Positions 7,258 through 16,603 of a stretch of DNA of 42,594 nucleotides are shown here, piece after piece (the stretch's first letter is position 1; the number at the start of each line of letters is the position of its first letter). This stretch comes from an uncultured Bacteroidales bacterium (GTDB lineage: Bacteria; Bacteroidota; Bacteroidia; Bacteroidales; Muribaculaceae). Both the position numbers and the translations under genes were made by a program. Below the pieces are notes generated by a model. The model made no database searches. It was not told the origin of the DNA and was given only the letters and a program-made list of their open reading frames with translations. The stretch lies in NCBI GenBank assembly GCA_902777835.1, contig CACYVC010000021.1:1-42594 (forward strand), given 5' to 3'.

Positions 7258-7773
7258 TTATTTCGAGTAACCTAGTTTCTCTAGCACTTGGTTGCTGATG
7301 TCGATATTAGGTGAGGCAAAGATGATGCTTTGCGATGAGGCACGGTCGAATATCACTTGCAAGCCTCGTTCCTCGCTCACCTTCTTAACGGCAGCATAAA
7401 TATCGTCCTGAATTGGTTTCATGAGCGACTGACGTTTCTTGAAAAGCTCGCCCTGTGGACCAAAATATTTGGCATTGAGCTGCATTGCCTCTTTCTCCTT
7501 GGCAACGATTTCCTCTTCTTTCTTCTTCTTCTGATCATCGGTCAGGAAAACCGATTCGCTCTGATAGTTCTTATACATTGCATCGGCAGCTTTCTTAAGC
7601 TCGTCAACCTCGCGTTGCCAGCGCTGCGACACTTGATTTAACTGCTCATTGGCCATCTCGTAGGCAGGGATGTTCTTAAGGATATACTCCATGTCAACGA
7701 GAGCAAACTTCTGAGCACTGGCTGTTGCCATGCAGGCAACCATCGCCACTAATAATAATGCAAACTTTTTCAT
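7258..7773 (-). CDS. skp: OmpH/Skp-family periplasmic chaperone (first paralogue)
   Basis: 171 residues with signal peptide MKKFALLLVAMVACMATASAQ. KFALVDMEYILKNIPAYE follows, a strand-helix start typical of OmpH/Skp. Next come a strongly charged coiled-coil region (about 45-115, with the run KKKKEEE) and a C-terminal segment including LQVIFDRASSQSIIFASPNIDIS. It is a periplasmic holdase for outer-membrane proteins on their way to BamA. It is the gene directly after bamA in the operon, as in many Bacteroidetes, separated from bamA by 154 nt that include heptamer array B. Confidence 0.9.
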   Translation of the reverse strand: MKKFALLLVAMVACMATASAQKFALVDMEYILKNIPAYEMANEQLNQVSQRWQREVDELKKAADAMYKNYQSESVFLTDDQKKKKEEEIVAKEKEAMQLNAKYFGPQGELFKKRQSLMKPIQDDIYAAVKKVSEERGLQVIFDRASSQSIIFASPNIDISNQVLEKLGYSK

Positions 7774-7850
7774 GTTGTCTATTACGTATCTAAATTTGTT
7801 AATATTTTGCTTGCTTTGACTATTATTTAAGTTAAAAGTTTAATTCTATT

Positions 7851-7927
7851 TTTCAGAAATCAGATGACTATGAACTCTTAACTATGAACTGTGAACTATG
7901 AACTGTGAACTGTGAACTATGAACTAT
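7851..7927 (+). repeat. Heptamer array B (11 units)
   Basis: Eleven in-register 7-nt units on the plus strand: TTTCAGA, AATCAGA, TGACTAT, GAACTCT, TAACTAT, then GAACTGT and GAACTAT variants. The last unit ends at 7927, exactly adjacent to the bamA stop codon (7928-7930, TAA on the minus strand). Confidence 0.88.
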
Positions 7928-10573
7928 TTAGAATTCCTGTCCAAGCACGAAGTGGAAGTTGCTTCCGCCCTTAGTGCCGTAAACCTTGTCGAAGCCATAA
8001 CCCCAGTCGATACCCATCATACCAATCATTGGCAGATAGATGCGTGCACCCACACCAGCCGAGCGCTTGAGGTCAAATGGATTGAACTTCTTAACGCTAG
8101 TCCAAGCGTTACCAGCCTCAACAAAGGCGAGAGCATAGATGGTGGCACTGTTAGAGAGCATAAACGGGAAGTGAAGTTCCATGCCTAAACGAGTGTAGGC
8201 ATATCCTTCCTGGCCGTAAGGAGTGAAGGCACCATTCTCATAACCACGCAGGGCAATGGTCTCGGTAGCATAGGTGTAGCTTCCGCTCATACCGTCACCT
8301 CCCACATAGAAGGTCTCAAACGGCGACTTCAGGTGCTTGTTCCAGCTGCCGAGCAGACCAAAGTCGGCACGTGTCATCAGCACGAGTGTCCATCGACCAT
8401 TGGGGTCGGTAAGTGGAGTATAGGTCTTAGACTGGAACTTGAGTTTCCAATACTCAATCCAGTGATATAGCTCTTTCTTTGAAGCATCGGTACCAGCCTC
8501 GCTCAGTGCCTTCCAGTCTTTCTTACCAAAGAGGTTGGCTGGAGGTGTAGCGTGGAATGAGAGTGTGAACGAACTGCCTCGACGGGTGTATAACGGGTTG
8601 TCGATACTATTGCGTGAGAGAGTAAGTCCGAGCACGAGCGAGTTGCTCACACCATTCTTCATGTAGTACATATATTCCCAGTTCTTGAGGCTGTACCACT
8701 GATAGCTCAGGTCGGCCATGAGTGTAAAGTAGTCATCAGGCCATTTCAGGCGCTTACCAAAACCAACTGTCACACCAGCCATCTGCAGGCACTTACCTGG
8801 GTCGTAGGCATTCTCATAATAGTTGTTGCCATAGTTGCCATAGTAATTGTTATATCCGTTATACATGCCATTGTACATGTAATTGAGATAATAGTTCTGA
8901 TACTGGCTGTTATAGAACGACGAGTTGATGCCAGTGGTGCGGCTGTAGAATGCCGACACTTGCAATGTGTTGGGGCGCTTGCCACCAAACCAGGGGTCAA
9001 CAAACGAGAGACTGTAGGCCTGGTAATACTTGGCATTGGTCTGAGCACTGATTGAGAATGTCTGTCCATCACCCTGTGGGATGATACCTTTATAGGATGA
9101 AGGATGGAAGAGGTTCTTGATAGAGAAGTTGGTAAACTTGAGTGTCACTTTACCGATGATACCCGTCTGTCCCCAACCTGCAGAGACCTCAATTTGGTCA
9201 TTGGCTTTTGACTCCAGGTTAAGTATGATATCTACGGTGCCATCTTCCTCGTTGGGCTCGGGGCGGATGTCCATCTTCTCAGGGTCGAAGTGTCCTGTCT
9301 GGGCAATCTCACGAGCCGAACGCACCAAGTCTTCCTTACTGAAGAGTTCGCCTGGGCGCACACGCAATTCACGGCGTACTACCTTCTCATAGAGTCGGTC
9401 GTTACCATTAATCACTACCTTATTGATGCGTGCCTGCTTTCCCTCATAGATGCGCATCTCAAGGTCAACAGAGTCGCCTTCAATCTTGGTCTCGGTGGGG
9501 ATGAGTTGGAAGAAGAGGTATCCGTTGTTCATATACAGGTTAGAAACGGCATCGTCGTCTTCGCTCACGCGTTTGTTGAGTAGTTTCTGGTTATACACAT
9601 CACCTTTCTCAAATCCCAACACCTCGTTTAGTGTGGCAGTGGGATACACAGTGTTACCCACCCAGTTGATGTTAGAAATATAGTATTTCTTACCTTCATC
9701 AACCTTAAGGTAAACGTCAACCTGTTTTTCGTTGTAGTTAGCTATGCTATCCCACACTATCACGGCATCGCGATAACCATTCTCGTTATATTTGTCGATT
9801 ATTCGCTGTTTGTCTTCTTCATAGTCGGTGCGCACAAACTTCTTCTGGCTGAACCATTTTAAGACGTTAAGAATACCACTCTCGTTGGTTTTCTTCATGG
9901 TGCGCTTAATCTTGCTGTCGCTGAACACATGGTTGCCCTCGATGTAGATCTTGTGGACACCAACTTTTTCATGTTTATCAACCACAACATCAACAATCAC
10001 TTCGTTCTGCTTGCTAAGGTCGGGTTGCTGACGCACTTGACAAGTGGCCTTTTCAAAACCTTTGGCAGCATAATATTTCTCAATAATTTGCTCAATGCGG
10101 TTAGATATGTTTGGTGTGATTTGATTTCCTACCAGATTGCCCAAGCGCTCAGTGATATCCTTCTGCTCGCCTTTCTTCATGCCCAAGAAGTTGACTTTAG
10201 AGATGCGGGGCTGCTGGCGCAGGTTAAACTCAAGCCATGCCTTGTCGCCATAGATTTTCTCCACATTGATCTGAACCTTTGAGAAAAGCCCCTGACGCCA
10301 AAAACGCTTAGCAGCAGCCTTGAGTTCACTGCCAGGAATCTCGATGCGCTGTCCAATGCTTAATCCCGAGTAGCCAATAATGACATAATCCTCGTAGTTG
10401 TCAACTCCTGTAACTTTTATGCCAGCAATCATATACTTGTTGGGAGTGCCGTTAAAGGAGAGTTTTGGATAGAAAATTGTATCATTCAAGGTATATGACT
10501 CTTGAGCACGGCTGAATGTTGTGCCGAGCGTCATAACTGCAAGAAAGACTATTAAGAATTTAATATATCGCAT
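7928..10573 (-). CDS. bamA: Outer membrane protein assembly factor BamA
   Basis: 881 residues: a signal peptide ending FSRAQ, about five POTRA domains (residues 37-450) and a C-terminal Omp85 16-strand barrel ending in the aromatic residue of VLGQEF. Recognisable pieces include GDVYNQKLLNKRVSEDDDAVSNLY and VRPGELFSKEDLVRSAREIAQ in the POTRAs, and the lid-loop region with LRGYENGAF. BamA folds and inserts beta-barrel proteins into the outer membrane with help from Skp, encoded just downstream. A striking Tyr/Asn-rich loop (about residues 553-590) interrupts the barrel. The gene follows uppS by 26 nt and is clearly in the same operon. Confidence 0.97.
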   Translation of the reverse strand: MRYIKFLIVFLAVMTLGTTFSRAQESYTLNDTIFYPKLSFNGTPNKYMIAGIKVTGVDNYEDYVIIGYSGLSIGQRIEIPGSELKAAAKRFWRQGLFSKVQINVEKIYGDKAWLEFNLRQQPRISKVNFLGMKKGEQKDITERLGNLVGNQITPNISNRIEQIIEKYYAAKGFEKATCQVRQQPDLSKQNEVIVDVVVDKHEKVGVHKIYIEGNHVFSDSKIKRTMKKTNESGILNVLKWFSQKKFVRTDYEEDKQRIIDKYNENGYRDAVIVWDSIANYNEKQVDVYLKVDEGKKYYISNINWVGNTVYPTATLNEVLGFEKGDVYNQKLLNKRVSEDDDAVSNLYMNNGYLFFQLIPTETKIEGDSVDLEMRIYEGKQARINKVVINGNDRLYEKVVRRELRVRPGELFSKEDLVRSAREIAQTGHFDPEKMDIRPEPNEEDGTVDIILNLESKANDQIEVSAGWGQTGIIGKVTLKFTNFSIKNLFHPSSYKGIIPQGDGQTFSISAQTNAKYYQAYSLSFVDPWFGGKRPNTLQVSAFYSRTTGINSSFYNSQYQNYYLNYMYNGMYNGYNNYYGNYGNNYYENAYDPGKCLQMAGVTVGFGKRLKWPDDYFTLMADLSYQWYSLKNWEYMYYMKNGVSNSLVLGLTLSRNSIDNPLYTRRGSSFTLSFHATPPANLFGKKDWKALSEAGTDASKKELYHWIEYWKLKFQSKTYTPLTDPNGRWTLVLMTRADFGLLGSWNKHLKSPFETFYVGGDGMSGSYTYATETIALRGYENGAFTPYGQEGYAYTRLGMELHFPFMLSNSATIYALAFVEAGNAWTSVKKFNPFDLKRSAGVGARIYLPMIGMMGIDWGYGFDKVYGTKGGSNFHFVLGQEF

Positions 10574-10599
10574 ATTTGTGTCGTAATGTTTTGTCGTGT

Positions 10600-11364
10600 T
10601 TAATTTGACGTCAATTGCTCACTGGTTTTGCCATAGCGACGCTCACGTTGCTGATAGCTGATGATAGCCTCGCAAAAATCATCTTTAGTGAAATCGGGCC
10701 AAAATTTGTCGGTGAAATACAGTTCGCTGTAAGCAATCTGCCACAGCAGGAAGTTGCTGATGCGCTCATCACCTGCAGTGCGTATGAGAAGATCGGGATC
10801 GGGCATTTTGCTCGTAGCTAGTTGTTGAGAGAATAAGTCGGCATCGATAGAGTCAATCTCAATTTCTCCATTGGCAGCCTTGCGTGCCAGCGACTTGCAA
10901 GCTTCAACTATCTCCCAGCGCGACGAGTAGCTCAATGCCAAGCACAGCACCAGACCGGTGCAGTGCGAGGTGTCGTCGATGCACTTGGCAAGACGCTGCT
11001 TAGCAAAGTCGGGCATACGCTCCAGGTCGCCAATGGCAGTGAGCCGCACGTTGTTCTTGATAAGATCGGGCGTCTGCTGCTCTATAGAGACCACCACAAG
11101 GTTCATGAGTGCGTCAACCTCATCTTGAGGACGGTTCCAATTCTCGGTCGAGAAGGTATAGAGCGTCAGGTAACCTATTCCCAGCTCACTAGCAATCTCA
11201 GTGATTTGCCTCACTGTGGTCACCCCATTCTCATGGCCGATAGAACGCATCAGTCCTCGCTGTTTTGCCCAACGTCCATTGCCGTCCATAATGATGGCGA
11301 CATGCTTGGGAAGCCGAGTGCGGTCTATTTTATCTATCAATGACATATCTCTGTTGTTAGCCAT
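10600..11364 (-). CDS. uppS: Isoprenyl (undecaprenyl) diphosphate synthase UppS
   Basis: 254 residues. The cis-prenyltransferase motifs are all present. [17 protein letters not shown] holds catalytic Asp27 and the diphosphate-binding residues, [15 protein letters not shown] follows, and the C-terminal box [20 protein letters not shown] and [12 protein letters not shown] completes the site. The enzyme condenses isopentenyl diphosphate onto farnesyl diphosphate to make undecaprenyl diphosphate, the lipid carrier for peptidoglycan and surface glycans. The ATG lies 5 nt downstream of the preceding stop and the gene is 26 nt before bamA, indicating tight cotranscription. Confidence 0.97.
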   Translation of the reverse strand: MANNRDMSLIDKIDRTRLPKHVAIIMDGNGRWAKQRGLMRSIGHENGVTTVRQITEIASELGIGYLTLYTFSTENWNRPQDEVDALMNLVVVSIEQQTPDLIKNNVRLTAIGDLERMPDFAKQRLAKCIDDTSHCTGLVLCLALSYSSRWEIVEACKSLARKAANGEIEIDSIDADLFSQQLATSKMPDPDLLIRTAGDERISNFLLWQIAYSELYFTDKFWPDFTKDDFCEAIISYQQRERRYGKTSEQLTSN

Positions 11365-11369
11365 TTAAA

Positions 11370-12065
11370 TTACTCAATATAATGACATTTCACGCAGCGC
11401 TTGCTGAACTCATAAGTCACAGTGAACATTGCCACCGAATACCAGTCGGTGTTCTTGGCGATGCCATGAATGTAGCCATAGAGGTCGGTGATGCCGTCGA
11501 GCTTATCGCTGAACGACTTGCGCATCGTGAACTCAAAACCCAAGTTGAGACGTTCTTTCAACCTGAACTTGACACCTGCTCCCAGAGGCAGCACCATGCC
11601 AAAACTTGTTTTGCCGTTGGCAAACGACAGTTCCGCGCCAAGACCTGCAGTGAGGTAAGGTGTGATGCGCTTGTAGTGCTTGTAGCGAGGGCCATCGCCA
11701 AAGTGGAAGAAGTTAAATTCCACCTGTCCTGCCAGGTCCACCACATGAGCGGTGAAGCTATACTGCTGGTTTAAAGGGAACTTTGACTCTAAGTTCTTGC
11801 TGTCTCCAGCAAGGTTCACATACAAGAGGTTACCCTTAAAAGCGAAGCGCGAGTTCATATTGTAACGGAATATTCCGCCACCTGCCACTCGAGGCATCTT
11901 ATACATGTTGCTCTTGTTAACATCGCCCAAATAACCTGTCACACCCACTGCTGGACCCACCTCAAAGCGATAGGTCTGGCTCCAGGCGCACATCGTGCCA
12001 ACAAGCACCAGGGTCATTATCATTGCGGTTTTTTTTATCATTTGGCTATCAACTTTAATGTTCAT
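11370..12065 (-). CDS. porG: DUF6089 outer-membrane beta-barrel protein, PorG-like
   Basis: 231 residues from the ATG at 12065; an internal ATG at 12041 (MIKKTAMIMTLVLVGTMC) starts the signal peptide proper and is a plausible alternative. The mature part begins YRFEVGPAVGVTGYLGDVNKSN and shows alternating aromatic beta strands typical of a small barrel, including LTAGLGAELSFANGKTSFG and LNLGFEFTMRKSFSDKLDGI. In Porphyromonas gingivalis the gene at this place (upstream of uppS, bamA and ompH) is PG0189, PorG, an outer-membrane component of the type IX secretion system. The PorG assignment rests on synteny and general form. Related DUF6089 proteins also occur in species without that system. Confidence 0.65.
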   Translation of the reverse strand: MNIKVDSQMIKKTAMIMTLVLVGTMCAWSQTYRFEVGPAVGVTGYLGDVNKSNMYKMPRVAGGGIFRYNMNSRFAFKGNLLYVNLAGDSKNLESKFPLNQQYSFTAHVVDLAGQVEFNFFHFGDGPRYKHYKRITPYLTAGLGAELSFANGKTSFGMVLPLGAGVKFRLKERLNLGFEFTMRKSFSDKLDGITDLYGYIHGIAKNTDWYSVAMFTVTYEFSKRCVKCHYIE

Positions 12066-12144
12066 GCTTTATAATAAATAAAAACGCAGTTTAGTAATGA
12101 AAAAGTATATTTTCAATGAGCAACAAGCCATTAATTAATCTTTT

Positions 12145-13641
12145 TTAGAATACCGGTTTATAGGTGAGACGACGCAACACACCCTCCCACACGTTGTTAA
12201 GTGCAGTACCATTAGCAGCATAGCCTCCAAACAGGTAAATGTAGGAGCAATCCCATTCGGTAACTGGAGTCACTTGTCCTGGGTCATAGGCATTAAGGCG
12301 GGGAGCGTTAGCTCTGTGCTGGCGGTCATACACAAAAATCTGCGCGTCGCTAAAGGCAGGAATCATCGATGGCAGTTGCAGTCCGCCTTCGCCCTTGCTC
12401 CAGTTGATGCCCTGGTTGCGAGAGATATAGGTTGTCGTGTTAAGACTGCCGTCGTCAAGCGTGCCGCCCATCACCATCCAAGTCACACGCTTGTTGTAGA
12501 TGAGCGAAGTAGATGAGCGGGAATAGGTGTAGTAGCTAAATAGCGTGGCGCCACTCATTGAAGGCAGCACACTGTTGTTGCTTACCATGCCCCACTGTTC
12601 ACCATCATATCCCCACACGGCATTACTCAACGCGCCGCTGGCAAGCACTCCGCCCATGCACATCGCCTGTTGGCTGGCAGTCCATTCGTTGTTTGCCATT
12701 ACCAACTGACTCATGCCATTGATGGGGAAGTTGCTGTCGATCTTCACAGGCACAAAACCTGCTCGTTGAGGATACTCATCATGAACCCACGACGTGCCAT
12801 CGTTCTTAACTCCCAGAATACGATCGTTATAAGCGCCAACAATAGTGTTCCATGCCACGCCACAGTGGGTCCAGCTTGCTCCCATATCGGTGCTGCTATA
12901 GAGCTCACCAGTCTCATCAAGTATATAAAGAGCTTGAGGTGTGGCGGTAAAGCTCGACACATCGGGAACAAAGGGGAACGAAATCTCCGTCTTATTCCAA
13001 GTTCCAGCAAGAGGATCTTCAGCGTTGCTGAGCACATAATTGCCATTATCGTTAGCAAGGCACATGAAATCACCATTGATCATTACGGTTTTCGAGTCCT
13101 GTAGCGTCGAGGTCACATTGGGCAGGTCGCGACGACGGCTCTGGTCCCACACAATCACATCGGGTTCCTCCTTATGGACATTGACTTTCACTTTATAGTC
13201 ACGGGTGTTCTCTCCGTCGCGGGAAATCACGCGCAACGTCACGTCGCCAGTGAAGTCAATTGAGTCATTGCCGTTATTCCTATAGGTGATAGTAGTATCC
13301 TTCTGCACTGTTCCGTTCTTCACGATAAACAACCTCTCTGCCACAGTGCTGGCACTGGTAACATTCACGCACAACGCTGTAACACGGGTGCCATAAGGCA
13401 GCGAGTCAGCATTATATATCAAGCCACGCTCCTGATCAATTGCAAATGTCACCGAGTCGAGACCACTGGCAATCTTAGTGTTGGCCTTCAGCGAGAATGC
13501 CGAAACAAGTGTTGATGAATAGGAATAAACACTGTAGTTGTCGTCGATCGTGCTCTTGGGTTCATCTTTCTTGTTGCATGCCGCAACAGTCGCCGACAAC
13601 AACAGAATAAGCATCAAATATAATGGAAAGTGTCTGTTCAT
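12145..13641 (-). CDS. DUF6242 domain lipoprotein
   Basis: 498 residues. The N-terminus MNRHFPLYLMLILLLSATVAAC ends in a lipobox with the acylated Cys22, so the protein is probably a membrane-anchored lipoprotein. Residues about 35-165 form the Ig-like N-terminal part of DUF6242 (YSSTLVSAFSLKANTKI, then YRNNGNDSIDFTGDVTLRVI). The rest is a beta-propeller-like region with sialidase-type blades such as YILDETGELYSSTDMGASW and THCGVAWNTIVGAYNDRILG. Function is unknown. It has its own promoter at 13668-13675 and is the first gene in this direction. The 79-nt gap to the DUF6089 gene shows no terminator, so it may head the bamA operon. Confidence 0.8.
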   Translation of the reverse strand: MNRHFPLYLMLILLLSATVAACNKKDEPKSTIDDNYSVYSYSSTLVSAFSLKANTKIASGLDSVTFAIDQERGLIYNADSLPYGTRVTALCVNVTSASTVAERLFIVKNGTVQKDTTITYRNNGNDSIDFTGDVTLRVISRDGENTRDYKVKVNVHKEEPDVIVWDQSRRRDLPNVTSTLQDSKTVMINGDFMCLANDNGNYVLSNAEDPLAGTWNKTEISFPFVPDVSSFTATPQALYILDETGELYSSTDMGASWTHCGVAWNTIVGAYNDRILGVKNDGTSWVHDEYPQRAGFVPVKIDSNFPINGMSQLVMANNEWTASQQAMCMGGVLASGALSNAVWGYDGEQWGMVSNNSVLPSMSGATLFSYYTYSRSSTSLIYNKRVTWMVMGGTLDDGSLNTTTYISRNQGINWSKGEGGLQLPSMIPAFSDAQIFVYDRQHRANAPRLNAYDPGQVTPVTEWDCSYIYLFGGYAANGTALNNVWEGVLRRLTYKPVF

Positions 13642-13667
13642 TTTCTTTCTTTATTAGAAATAACTTG

Positions 13668-13675
13668 CAAAGTTA
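13668..13675 (-). promoter_or_regulatory. Promoter upstream of the DUF6242 gene
   Basis: The minus strand reads TAACTTTG, a perfect -7 element, 27 nt from the start codon. It is the only good promoter element seen upstream of the DUF6242 to Skp cluster. Confidence 0.65.
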
Positions 13676-13880
13676 CAATAAAACAAGCGATAACAGGGCA
13701 TTTTGAGTCAATTATTATCAACAATTTTTCTCAATGCCCAATTTTTAGCGTGTAAAATTAGTATTAATATACCAATGCACATACTTTAATTAAGATAATA
13801 AAAGGCAAAAGTCCATTTTTTACACCTTTTTAACGAACCCGAGTTTCGCAGCGCCATTTGCATTTCAAATATATAATCAC

Positions 13881-13888
13881 TAACTTTG
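13881..13888 (+). promoter_or_regulatory. Promoter of the DUF4886 gene
   Basis: TTTG (13857-13860), exactly 20 nt, then TAACTTTG: a full -33/-7 arrangement. It lies 27 nt upstream of the ATG at 13915 and rules out the longer frame that begins at 13858. Confidence 0.8.
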
Positions 13889-13914
13889 CAATCACTTTCA
13901 TATCACGCCATTCT

Positions 13915-14841
13915 ATGAAAAACAGGACCAATCTCATAGCTGCTGCTATTGCCTTACTGCTGATCTGTGCTCAGTGCTCAAAGCAAGAACTGGAGATTCC
14001 AGTTGCTGATGACAGCCCCAAGCACGAGTTGCCAACAGGTAAAAAGGCGTTAAAGGTGCTGGCGATAGGCAACTCATTTGTTGATGACCCGATGGCATAC
14101 TTCAACGACATTGTTAAAGCCTCGGGAATTGACGCAAGTAACCTATGCGTTTATTCGGCAGTGAAAGGCGGCGCATCGCTCGAATATTGGGCAATCATCT
14201 GCCAAACTGGCGATAAGGTGACTATAAACCGATGCTCAGGAGCGATGAGCGTGCCCATCACTCAAGCGCCTCTAAACGAACTGCTTGCACAAGACTGGGA
14301 CGTGGTGACGGTGCAGCAACTCTCTGATCTTTCACAAAAACCAGAAAGCCTCAACCCTAGCCTATCTTACCTTATTGGCCAAATCAGAAAGCTATGCCCA
14401 AACAAAAACGTGGTCATCGCTTGGCAACAAGTGTGGAGCTATTGGGATGGAGACCTTAATAAAAGCATTGGCAACTGGCAGAACATCAGCGAAGTGGCGA
14501 AACTCACTTTCAATTACGGGATAGACATGATTATACCCACTGGCACCGCGATTCAGAATGCGCGTGGATCTAGTCTCAACACTCCGCATGGACTCTTACG
14601 CGACAGCAAGCACCTGGCTTACGGCGTGGGAAGATATGTGGCAGCCTGCACATGGTTTGAGGCTCTCATCGTTCCTGTATATGACGTGAGTGTTGTGGAC
14701 AACACTGCAGTTCACGCCATTACTGAAACAGAACAGGCAAACTCCACCTATGAAACTGCTCCTGTCACCGACCTCAACCGCACTCTATGCCAGCAATGTG
14801 CTGCATTCGCGGTCGCAAATCCCTTCGAAATCAGTTTTTGA
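13915..14841 (+). CDS. DUF4886 domain lipoprotein (SGNH-hydrolase-like)
   Basis: 308 residues from the ATG at 13915, chosen because the longer open frame starts inside the promoter. The N-terminus MKNRTNLIAAAIALLLICAQC looks like a lipoprotein signal, although the lipobox is weak. The DUF4886 core begins LKVLAIGNSFVDDPMAYF, where GNS resembles block I of SGNH/GDSL hydrolases, and continues with WDVVTVQQLSDLSQ. DUF4886 proteins are often linked to carbohydrate ester or sulfate-ester processing, but the substrate here is unknown. It is followed 69 nt later by the GYF_2 protein in the same direction. Confidence 0.82.
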   Translation: MKNRTNLIAAAIALLLICAQCSKQELEIPVADDSPKHELPTGKKALKVLAIGNSFVDDPMAYFNDIVKASGIDASNLCVYSAVKGGASLEYWAIICQTGDKVTINRCSGAMSVPITQAPLNELLAQDWDVVTVQQLSDLSQKPESLNPSLSYLIGQIRKLCPNKNVVIAWQQVWSYWDGDLNKSIGNWQNISEVAKLTFNYGIDMIIPTGTAIQNARGSSLNTPHGLLRDSKHLAYGVGRYVAACTWFEALIVPVYDVSVVDNTAVHAITETEQANSTYETAPVTDLNRTLCQQCAAFAVANPFEISF

Positions 14842-14910
14842 CATTTTGGGATTAAACTTTAATATCTTATAGCATTCAAATATTCAAAGTCACAATAGGC
14901 ATAACTCTCT

Positions 14911-15690
14911 ATGGAATATTACATATCAAACAGTTACGGAAGCTTCACTGGACCGCACACAAAGCACCAACTGCTAAATGCTGGGTTGAAACGAGATACT
15001 TTGGTGTGGAGAGAAGGGTTCACAACATGGTATCCCGCTTATCAGCTTCCTGAGCTCAACGACATCATATCCAGCACACCACCACCGCTGGCAGCAACTC
15101 CCACCGCCCCTAGCAATCTGCCTCCAGCAATGCCAGCATCTCAACTGGCAATGAGCGCCAAAGACATCGCGAAACAGAGCGAAATCAGCGAGCCTCAAGC
15201 AAAAATTCTGCCTAAGACAAAACCTGCCGAGGACCTAGCGGCAAAACCTGCTAAAAGACCTGTGGCAAAGCCCGCCAAAAAGCCTGTGGTATCCCCCACT
15301 CAAAAGCCTGTGGCAAAAGAAACTACCGCCAAAAATAATGCCTCAAAAAAGAATAGCAAATCAAAATATGATCACCCTGTGAGCCCCTGGTTCAACGAGT
15401 CGATTTGGCTGTTGGCATTTGTCATAATTCATGTGATATTGGCATTAACCGACATGACAACTTTTGAATACATCTATCTTGATATCTTGGGAGCCATCCT
15501 CTGCATCACAGGAATCGTCATTGGCGCTAAAATCAAAAGTCTCAACAAAGTATCTTACGCCAAGGATAGTGCCACACGCAATCAAGCCGAGAAACTCTCA
15601 AAATTCAATGGATTTCTCGTGAGTGCCACAGCTGCTGCTGGTTTCCTAATAATCCTTTACCAATCGGCTCATTATGTGTATGTTTGCTAA
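14911..15690 (+). CDS. GYF_2 (DUF4339) domain membrane protein
   Basis: 259 residues. The N-terminal 50 residues form a GYF_2/DUF4339 domain: YYISNSYGSFTGPHTKHQLL, then GLKRDTLVWREGFTTWYPAYQL with the typical W...W...A pattern. A Pro/Ala/Lys-rich linker with imperfect KPAK/KPVAKPA repeats spans about residues 55-150. The C-terminal third has three hydrophobic segments (WLLAFVIIHVILAL, YLDILGAILCITGIVIGA and FLVSATAAAGFLIILY). The linker and membrane layout fit a protein that presents the GYF module on one side of the inner membrane. Function is unknown. It lies 19 nt before the TPM-domain gene. Confidence 0.8.
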   Translation: MEYYISNSYGSFTGPHTKHQLLNAGLKRDTLVWREGFTTWYPAYQLPELNDIISSTPPPLAATPTAPSNLPPAMPASQLAMSAKDIAKQSEISEPQAKILPKTKPAEDLAAKPAKRPVAKPAKKPVVSPTQKPVAKETTAKNNASKKNSKSKYDHPVSPWFNESIWLLAFVIIHVILALTDMTTFEYIYLDILGAILCITGIVIGAKIKSLNKVSYAKDSATRNQAEKLSKFNGFLVSATAAAGFLIILYQSAHYVYVC

Positions 15691-15709
15691 ACTTTAAAGA
15701 ACATCAGTA

Positions 15710-16576
15710 ATGAAGAATCTCAATAACATAAAATTCATCATTTTAGCAATATTGATGCTCTGCATCGCATCAACAGCAAGTGCCGACATTCCACCACGAC
15801 CAAAAACCACCAGCGACACTATCCTTGTCTATGACTATGCTCATGTCATCGATGCTGCTAACCTCACTGTCATCAACGACTCGCTAAAGTCACTGTTCCG
15901 ATATAATGGGGCACAAGTCGTGGTGCTCACTGTCAACTCACTTGATGGCATGGAGATAGAAGACTATAGTCTTAAAGTGCTCAGAAACTGGGGCATTGGC
16001 GACAAAGAGAAGAACAATGGAGTTCTCATTCTTATCAAGCCAAAGACAAAGAAGAGCAAAGGGCGTGTTCGCATCGAGACAGGATATGGTTCCGAAGGCG
16101 CATTACCCGACGTGCTCTGCAAGCAACTGCAGACCGACTCCATGATTCCATCTTTCAAGGAAAACGACTACGGCACTGCAGTGAGAAAGGCTGTTTGCGC
16201 CATCACACCCATCATGAAAGGCGAGTATCCTCAGGAAATCTCGGCATTCCTAGAGCAGCAAAAAAAGGATAAAGAAAGTGACGCAATAATCGCGACTGTT
16301 ATCTATGTGATTCTATACATCTTGATTTGTGGACTAATATGGTACTTCTTCTTCATGCCTACCAAGAATGATTGGTACTCAATAATGGCATCGCCACTCA
16401 TCGCTATTGCAGCTGGCACAGCAAGCAGAAGGAGCAGCGGCGGCAGCAGCTATAGTGGAGGAGGTTCCACTTGGGGCTCAAGTCATAGCAGTAGCAGCTC
16501 AAGCAGCAGTAGCGGAGGCAGTTGGAGTTGGGGGGGCGGCTCTGGTGGCGGAGGTGGAGCATCAAGCTCTTGGTAA
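15710..16576 (+). CDS. TPM domain protein (YgcG family)
   Basis: 288 residues with a signal peptide ending ASTASA. The TPM domain covers about residues 40-165 (YDYAHVIDAANLTVINDSL, QVVVLTVNSLDGMEIEDYS, WGIGDKEKNNGVLILIKP, RIETGYGSEGALPD). One membrane segment follows (about 185-205, TVIYVILYILICGLIWYFFF). The tail is Ser/Gly-rich and ends GGGGGASSSW, a common finish in this family. TPM proteins are predicted membrane-associated factors, related to proteins of photosystem repair in plants, with no settled role in Bacteroidetes. It probably forms an operon with the GYF_2 gene. Heptamer array C begins about 27 nt after its stop. Confidence 0.88.
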   Translation: MKNLNNIKFIILAILMLCIASTASADIPPRPKTTSDTILVYDYAHVIDAANLTVINDSLKSLFRYNGAQVVVLTVNSLDGMEIEDYSLKVLRNWGIGDKEKNNGVLILIKPKTKKSKGRVRIETGYGSEGALPDVLCKQLQTDSMIPSFKENDYGTAVRKAVCAITPIMKGEYPQEISAFLEQQKKDKESDAIIATVIYVILYILICGLIWYFFFMPTKNDWYSIMASPLIAIAAGTASRRSSGGSSYSGGGSTWGSSHSSSSSSSSSGGSWSWGGGSGGGGGASSSW

Positions 16577-16603
16577 ACACGCAATTCATGCGCTAATGGG
16601 ATC

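Noticed and set aside
13858-13914. Upstream extension of the DUF4886 gene to 13858
   Set aside because: The extension overlaps the TTTG-N20-TAACTTTG promoter, and the signal sequence starts at the ATG at 13915.
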